Assembly: GCF_020520425.1 (NCBI RefSeq)
Contig: NC_079491.1
Span: 7,427,143-7,491,142, forward strand
Length of the DNA stretch: 64,000 bases
From: Spinacia oleracea
Taxonomy: Eukaryota > Streptophyta > Magnoliopsida > Caryophyllales > Amaranthaceae
Reading direction: 5' to 3'
The notes under the pieces are model-generated. The model did not search any database. It saw only the letters and a list, made by a program, of their open reading frames with translations, and was not told the DNA's origin. Shown one piece after another: positions 57,993-64,000 of the stretch. Position 1 is the stretch's first letter; each line of letters starts with the position of its first letter. Made by a program: the position numbers and the translations under genes.

Positions 57993-58339
57993 TGACAGGT
58001 ATCGATCCTTAGAAGTGAGGGAGGTTGATAAAGGAATCTTCACATCCAAAGCGCCTCTAGTAAGGTTTGATCTCATGACCTTGAGGTTATGAAGCTAAAC
58101 ATTTACCACTCGGTCAAACCTTGTTTGGTTCCAACAACGTAATATATACTCCAACATTCATGCATCATTCATTCTACATGATCGAAAGTGTTAGATAACC
58201 CTCCACACCATCAAGTCACAATTTTTATGAACCTATAAACAAGGAGCTTTGGCGTTGTAACTAATAAGTAATAACTGTCCTATTTATATGATCATATACC
58301 CTTTCCTCTTCACAACTGAGTCTCTTATACTAGACGAAA

Positions 58340-58507
58340 ATGGTGGATTTGGAAGACCTCATAAAAATGGTGTTACGTATGTGTTTCGGGTTGCAGTTGT
58401 ACTTGATTGAAATGGCTCGTAGACGTCTTCGTTTGGTAATCCTTGAAAGCGAATTACAAAGCATCGACCCCAATTACATCCTCCCTAATGATGTCTATAG
58501 ATTCTGA
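58340..58507 (+). CDS. Possible small protein, unrecognised
   Basis: A 55-residue frame, MVDLEDLIKMVLRMCFGLQL onward, with a basic middle (ARRRLRLV) and an acidic/Pro end (SIDPNYILPNDVYRF). A TATTTATA word lies about 65 bases upstream. I recognise no family. Codon pattern looks coding-like, but the frame is short and could be chance. Confidence 0.25.
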   Translation: MVDLEDLIKMVLRMCFGLQLYLIEMARRRLRLVILESELQSIDPNYILPNDVYRF

Positions 58508-58699
58508 TTCTATTCTTTCGTCTACAAATCAAATGACATATATATGGTACCATGTTAACTAATGTTGTGATCTTTTTTCAATTGTATTTGTAATCATTAT
58601 AATCATAATCATTTTTCCATATCTTCATGCTCCTTTTATTTTTTATTTGGTTTTGCGTCACTCTTTGAAATCATCAATCTTTAACGCAAAAACTCATGC

Positions 58700-59310
58700 C
58701 CAAATCCGTAAATTTAGTGCATGATTTTTGGGCTAAAATACATGCTTTTTCAAGGAGGGCTCGTGCTTTGGTCTAAAAATGCCTATTTAAGGCTACCTGA
58801 ACCCACTTTTTTTCAGGCCGGACTATAGATGATCAGGTCTATCTTTAGGCAAAACATCAATCGTAGCTTCCTTAGAATTCTTCATAACATACGTAATATA
58901 ATATAAAGATGGTTGTGGGTCGAGGCTCGTGCCAAACCTATGTGCTTTGGACCAGGTACAGAGTACAATACAAAGATGGCTATGGGACCGATTTCGTGTC
59001 GAACCTGTGTGCTTTGGGCTTGAATAGGCCCGGCCCACATCAAACCCACTCATTTCATGTCGGGCCAGGTCGTGTCGAAGTTTTCAAAAAGACAGCTCAG
59101 GCACGGCCTAAGTGCACATGCCCTCGTGTTGGGACTTCATACCTAAGCCTAATTTTCCTAATTGTAACATGATTTATAGTGTTATAACTTATCGTGTTTT
59201 TTCCACAAAATGGGACTCAAGAACAGCCCACGACTTCTTGCTCGTTTCGGGCCGTGCTTGTGGCAGCCATGCCTTTTCTTGCTGGGCCATGGCGTGCCTC
59301 AACCCTGCTT
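58700..59310. mobile_element. Remnants of hAT-like GC-rich repeats
   Basis: AAAGATGGTTGTGGGTCGAG and AAAGATGGCTATGGGACCGA (58905, 58973) are partial copies of the terminus of the element at 61743-62040. CGGCCCACATCAAACCC and GGGCCATGGCGTGCCTC are further pieces. The segment is a patchwork without clear outer borders. Confidence 0.45.
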
Positions 59311-59341
59311 AGCCCGCATTCCATTTTTAGTGCAATACAAC

Positions 59342-60019
59342 AAGGGATGGCAATGGGTCCAGGATCCGACCCAGATCCGGTTGGACCCGATCCATTTATA
59401 AGGGTCTGGGTCCAAAATAATTAGACCCTGTGGATCTGGGGCGGATCTGGGTCTTTGTTCAATGGGGCGGGTCTGGGTCCAAGAATTAAAGATCCAGATC
59501 CGGTCCAGATCCGACCCACAGACCCATATATATAATTTTAAAAAAAAATTATTAAAATTTAAATATGATTCTATCTTTATGTGCCAAACTTTATTAAGTT
59601 CTTATGATGCTAAACTATTTAAATATTGTTTGACGTGACATATAAATAATAATATTAGAAACTTTAAATACTTATTGTATTACAAGGCTAATATGATTTT
59701 TTTTCCTAAACAAAATTAACGAATATTCCATATTTAGTGGTTTTATCAAAGCAACGTTACATTTACATACATAAAATGGGCGAAAAAATTACGCAATATA
59801 TGAAAAATGAGGGACAGATTTTTTTGGAAAACAAATACGGTTAGACCCATTTAGGACCCAGATCCGACCCTAGACCCATTAGACCCAGTGGATCTGGGTC
59901 TGGATCTGATTTTTTTGGACCCAATGGATCTGGGTCGGATCTGGATCCACCTCTTAAAAAGCGGGTCTGGGTCTGGATCCTGTCGGACCCAGTCCAGATC
60001 CGACCCATTGCCATCCCTA
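59342..60019. mobile_element. hAT-like MITE with GATCTGGGTC repeats
   Basis: The 678-bp element starts AAGGGATGGCAATGGGTC and ends GACCCATTGCCATCCCTA. It is flanked by a perfect 8-bp duplication AATACAAC (59334-59341, 60020-60027), diagnostic of hAT insertion. Both arms carry many copies of GGATCTGGGTC/GACCCAGATCC around an AT-rich centre. No transposase is present. Confidence 0.88.
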
Positions 60020-60481
60020 AATACAACATATATGTAACACTAGGTATCAATAACTTTGATGTTAGCAATGAAATGTCAGCAATACGACTAACGGGTAATC
60101 AATGATAAAGGTCACAAGTTGCGACAATTAAAATGTGTCACAATCTTACGTATCATTCTTTTAATGGTACCATAAGGGTGTCACATAAGCCGCAACTCGT
60201 CAAATTATTTTTACTATCATATATTAGCTTTTATCTTGTAAATTAAAAAATTAAAAACAAAAATTACAAAAATATGTTTTTATGTAATTAAAAAAAATAG
60301 TTGTGACACAAACAATTTTTCACAATTTTCGATTTTTATCACTTTGCAAGACTAAATGTGTCGTAGAAGCCTAGAAGGCACATCAACCACCAAATCAAAC
60401 TACAATCAGCCAATCAGGTTTACAACCTACTCAAATATGGATTTCTTCTACATTCTACTCTGAGAATAATCTTACATATTC
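60020..60481. other. Downstream region of the membrane-protein gene
   Basis: AT-rich, non-coding. Words such as CACAAGTTGCGACAATTAAA and GTGTCACAATCTTACG near 60108-60200 may be part of a decayed MITE, but no matching opposite end could be assigned. Confidence 0.4.
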
Positions 60482-62782
60482 CTATAAGGGAAGTTGTTCC
60501 ACTACATCATGATAATTATCTTTGGGGTTGTTCATGGACAAAATGCACAAAGAGTGAGGGGTGAAAAAGTAAATGAATAAGAACACAAGAACACCCAGAT
60601 CAGCTTCCTCACCAACAGCTGGTCGACGAGGTTGTACCACATAAATCTGGGTTGCGCACCATAAGCAGTACAAAGATGCTATGATCATTACCAGTTTTAT
60701 AGATTGATTGTACTGTGTTTTTATGGATTTGGAAGGTCTTACTCTGCAAACAAGTAAACCAAATATTATCAGAGATCAAAATTTAAAATATACTTATTTT
60801 TGTTTCAATCTTAGCTTTTTCAAAAGATTACCTATTGATGTATATAAAACCAACAATTAACCCGGTGCATAATAAGCTAATCACCATCACGGCGTCTGGG
60901 TTGATAGGGGCACGACTCGTCCACCAGCCAGTGCTCAATATCCATGTATATACAGAAGTTTTCCCATTTTCCTACACAACTTTTAAGGCACTTCAATTAG
61001 ATAAGATATACTTCCTCCTTCCCTTAATACTCGCCCCTGTTTTTCTTATAATGTCGTCCCTTAGTACCTACACCCCGTTTCTATAGATGACATATTTTTA
61101 CTAATATTATATTATTTTTTCACTTAATCAAGGATCCACTTATGTTCCTATTTTCCAAAAAAAAAAAAATCAACCTTTCACTCACTCATCCCTAAAAAAA
61201 AGTTTGACACATTTTTCACTAATTATATTAAAAAAATATCCACAATCAACTACCACCTAATAAATAAATATATAAGTCGATTAAATTGCTTAAAACTCTG
61301 TGCCAATTAATCTGGGGCGGGTATTAAGGGTGTATACAAGATGGTCATTTCTGACTGTATGAAAATGTAGTTGGGTATAGAACGTTACCTCAAATAAGTG
61401 ATCTAGGAAAAAATGTGATAGAGAACCAGCTGAAATCAGAAGAAAGCATTGTGGCCTAGAGAGGGGAACCTTTCATTTCAGGGGAAAACAAATTATGAAG
61501 TCAGCCACATTAATAATGTACGTTGTTTCTATAAACATGAAAATGAAGTAATTAAGTACCAAACTGAAAAGATCATAAAATAGACCGGAAGATTAGAAGG
61601 TCACAGGTTCAACTCTTGGAAAACTCACACTCCATAGTCCGTACATACAAGTGGTTGTATAAGCCATAAGGCACCTCCCAACACTGTCTTTTTTTTTTTT
61701 TTGAGACGGAACAACCAACAATATAATTTTTCTTAGGCTCGTTAAAGATGGCTGTGGGCTGGGCCTTCCTGACCCGGCAAATCACGGCCCGGCATGGGCA
61801 CGAAATCGTGGGTCGTGGCCTTGATTTTTGGAAGAAGCACGGCACGATAAAGCACGCTAAATTTGGTAAAATTAGCTTTAGGCACGACGCAAACCCGACC
61901 CGACAAAAAAGCCCGTGGGCTTGGGCCGAGCCCAGTCCATGTTTTGAACTTTTCGGCTCGCCCCGATACAATATAATGTGGGTCTGGCGTGGGGTTAGGC
62001 CCACGGCTCGTGGGCTCGGCCCGGCCCACGGCCATCTTTAGTAGCTCGTCGCACAATCAACAAGATTATAATTCAAATTTGTTTAATTTGGTTCAAATGA
62101 GGGGGGAGGAATTCGAACCTGTAACCTATCTTACGTAACGCTTAGTTTAACCTGGCCAAGAAATGATTGGTTGGTGCAGTAATTTATAAACCTTAACACA
62201 TCAATTCATTTTATTTTGCAATAATTGAGACTATTGCTAATTCTATCAAATGGGTAATCTTCTTCTCGTACATAATTGGTTTTTAATTACGGAAAGAATC
62301 ACCTAAAACATTTAACCATTAATTTACCAAATTCGAACCTCATAACACACCTGAGATTAAGTTAGTTAGTTACTAAATTTAGAATCCCAATAAAAGCAGT
62401 AACGGAAAACTAACTAATTAACAGAAACTAATCTTAATTTAACACAATAGTTGAGCAAATGACTCACCCCAGAAATGGAATCAAGAATACCCTTCCGGAG
62501 GGCAACTCGAGAAGCCCAGGAATAGAGGAAAGAGAGTGGCATACTTAACAAAACGACGTAGTACAAAGGGTGGTGGATGACATCAGCTACGTCAGACCCC
62601 ATGGAGTCCCCAAATCCAACGATGGAGGTTAGCCACTCGGTGAAGGACCCGATGTCCGGCCCAAAAAAGGCGTTGAGAGCGTAACATAAGCAATGATGCG
62701 GGCTGAACCTACCGTTGGATGCAACCATCAGACCCAGGCCCGAACCAAGGGCGTACATCATGTGCGGACCGGGTCCCGGCAT
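60482..62782 (-). CDS. Conserved plant membrane protein of unknown function
   Basis: Four exons (62468-62782, 61389-61469, 60832-60971, 60482-60743) join in phase to 265 residues. The start MPGPGPHMMYALGSGLGLMV is followed by an HHCLCYALNAFFGPDIG segment, then DVIHHPLYYVVLLSMPLSFL, then SLSHFFLDHLFE, then YTWILSTGWW. Three further hydrophobic stretches (VMVISLLCTGLIVGFIYI, LVMIIASLYCLWCATQIYVV, LGVLVFLFIYFFTP) make about five or six membrane segments in all. I recall similar proteins in other land plants but no assigned function. The repeated His and Asp in membrane segments (HH, HH, SHxxLDH) resemble the bacterial YdjM/DUF457 class of putative membrane metal-dependent hydrolases. This likeness is inference only. 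The first ATG gives the longest frame and a conserved start. Confidence 0.85.
61008..61335. mobile_element. Degenerate Stowaway-type MITE in an intron
   Basis: CTTCCTCCTTCCCTTAATAC at the left and GGGGCGGGTATTAAGGGTGT at the right are diverged versions of the ends of the element at 31553-31877. It sits in the intron between the second and third exons of the membrane-protein gene. Confidence 0.65.
61743..62040. mobile_element. hAT-like GC-rich MITE in an intron
   Basis: The 298-bp element starts TAAAGATGGCTGTGGGCTGG and ends CGGCCCACGGCCATCTTTA. The 8-bp flanks (AGGCTCGT and GTAGCTCG/TAGCTCGT) are similar but not identical. Because it is largely an inverted repeat of GC-rich words, it yields open frames on both strands that are not genes. 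It lies in the first intron of the membrane-protein gene. Confidence 0.7.
62100..62172 (-). mobile_element. tRNA-derived SINE fragment
   Basis: On the minus strand CTTGGCCAGGTTAAACTAAG (A-box region) is followed by CAGGTTCGAATTCC (B box). It is shorter and more diverged than the copy at 63 kb. Confidence 0.5.
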
Positions 62783-62990
62783 TTTGGCCCGGGAAGTAGG
62801 TGGGTGAATTGTGAAGGCTGAGCTTCAAGATATTTTGAAGAGAATTGTTGGTGGAAAATGAAAGATGTACCTTTTTTTTTGTTTAGGGAAAGTTAAGATG
62901 ATGTTGAAGTTAAAGTCGTAAATTTGGTACTCCTATTTTTCAAATGTTGAAAGGTTGAAATGTTGAATGAACCATCCCCACCAAGGCAAG
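62783..62990 (-). other. Upstream region of the membrane-protein gene
   Basis: Short leader and promoter region without a clear TATA box. It ends at the T run that marks the 3' end of the neighbouring SINE, so this SINE lies about 200 bases upstream of the start codon. Confidence 0.4.
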
Positions 62991-63122
62991 TTTTTTTTTT
63001 TTTTTTTACGCGAATGAGCCACAAGGGCAATATAAATTACAAATGGGGGCGGGGGATTTGAACCTGAGACCTATTGTACACAGGGCCTCAGTCTTAACCA
63101 CTAGGCCAAGACATCATTGGTA
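62991..63122 (-). mobile_element. tRNA-derived SINE
   Basis: On the minus strand it begins TTGGCCTAGTGGTTAAGACT, with an RNA polymerase III A box (TGGCCTAGTGG). The B box GGTTCAAATCC follows at 63054-63064. Next come a short tail ending CTTGTGGCTCATTCGCG and a poly-A of about 17. The A-to-B spacing is like that of a tRNA gene. The same body occurs near 13.4, 46.2, 62.1 and 63.9 kb. Confidence 0.8.
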
Positions 63123-63248
63123 GCTCTACCACCAAGTAGTGATACGTTATTTGCATGACAAGATTGATACAAGTCATACAAGTACAGAAGTACTACTATA
63201 ATTCAATTGTACTCCGTACGAATTATTATCATATCCTATATTCATATA

Positions 63249-63486
63249 CTTCCTCCGTTTCGGAAATATCGCACAATTAGTTTTTTATACTATTCACAAT
63301 ACGTTTGGCCATTTTTTTGTGATTCGTACGTAATGAAATTTTAGTCATCTGGGGTCATGTTAGATTCGCATCGATATATATTTTCTAAATATCAACTTTA
63401 TAATTTTTACTTGCACACGATTTGAGATATTAAGAGTTAAAGGATTAAAAGTCAACCATGGTGCGATATTTCTGGAACGGAGAAAG
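63249..63486. mobile_element. Stowaway-type MITE
   Basis: The 238-bp element starts CTTCCTCCGTTTCGGAAATA and ends TATTTCTGGAACGGAGAAAG, with TA on each side (63247-63248, 63487-63488). The sub-terminal inverted words ATATCGCACAATT and GGTGCGATATT extend the repeat. Confidence 0.8.
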
Positions 63487-63858
63487 TAGTAAAATTATTA
63501 CACTGTTTACGTGATTATTAATACGATAAAAGGCTCATTTTACATGATAGCAGAGCAAGGCCATATGTGTAATGCATTTATAATCGTCCAAAACAAGTGA
63601 GAGGATAACCAAGTGTTTTTGTTAATCAAATCATAATGCATGTTACCTAATCTATATATTGAATTAAGGCGGTTGAATCAAAATAATCGGTTATCTTTCA
63701 TTGAGGGCTAAAATTTGTGAAGAAAATAATCAAACTGAATTAGTGGATCTTTTTCTTCAGAAAAAAGAGAGGAAATTTTAGGTAATTATTGGCAATTTAG
63801 CATGTTTCCCATGAAAGTTTTATTGTGGAAACAAAATGTGTCTTATATTAATATCAGT

Positions 63859-63975
63859 GCGGTATTGGCCTAGTGTTTAAAAGTGAGATTTTGTGTACAA
63901 TAAGTCACATGTTCAAATTTCTCATCATCATTTGTAATTTATATTGCTCTTGTGTCTCATTTACGCCCAAAAAAT
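63859..63975 (+). mobile_element. tRNA-derived SINE, second orientation
   Basis: ATTGGCCTAGTGTTTAAAAG, TTGTGTACAATAAGTCACA, TGTTCAAATTTC and TTGTAATTTATATTGCTCTT follow the same order as in the copy at 62.99-63.12 kb, but on the + strand and more diverged. It ends in a short A-rich tail. Confidence 0.7.
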
Positions 63976-64000
63976 TATCCAGAATATGGGATAAGGTAGT

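Noticed and set aside
57416-58076. Frames rich in Arg/Asp/Gly/Pro on both strands
   Set aside because: They are translations of the CGGTCC repeat arrays of a MITE.
61609-62056. Several frames of 97-131 codons on both strands
   Set aside because: They come from the GC-rich inverted repeats of a hAT-like MITE, so both strands look open by composition.

Overview
The window is nuclear DNA of a flowering plant, almost certainly Caryophyllales and probably the Amaranthaceae (spinach, beet or quinoa group). Genes have GT-AG introns and are separated by AT-rich DNA dense in small transposons. The word ACTCCGTA recurs throughout. A small secreted peptide has exactly the cysteine spacing of the Mirabilis and Phytolacca knottin antimicrobial peptides. 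The species is an inference; the exon structures below were read from the sequence.

Eight host genes are supported. From left to right they are: the 3' part of a Raf-like kinase of the CBC1/CBC2 group (+, cut by the left edge); a clade II SWEET sugar transporter (-, six coding exons plus a leader intron); an intronless ATL-type RING-H2 ubiquitin ligase (+); DSS1/SEM1, a 75-residue proteasome-lid and BRCA2 partner split over a 4.85 kb intron (-); a secreted knottin precursor (+); an intronless PUB18/19-type U-box ubiquitin ligase with an ACGTG-rich promoter (-); a mitochondrial ALDH2 with eleven exons (-); and a conserved four-exon membrane protein of unknown function (-).

The central 12 kb (about 33.68-45.63 kb) is one Mutator-like element (MULE). 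It has terminal inverted repeats of about 164 bp that are nearly identical, and 9-bp flanking duplications. It carries a spliced mudrA-type transposase gene on the + strand with a single frame break. A second gene on the opposite strand, converging with the first, encodes a GRF zinc finger, a coiled coil and a C-terminal membrane segment. The leader intron of this second gene has been invaded by a 5.1 kb L1-type LINE with a 14-bp target duplication. This two-gene layout resembles maize MuDR (mudrA/mudrB) but with an unrelated second protein. I consider it the best candidate for an under-described system here.

The rest is intergenic and intronic DNA filled with non-autonomous elements: Stowaway-like, PIF/Tourist-like, hAT-like and MULE-type MITEs (several with intact target duplications), two Helitrons with canonical ends, several tRNA-derived SINE copies, LINE fragments, two Copia fossils and several tandem repeats. 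The host genes show no functional clustering, as is normal for a plant chromosome segment.
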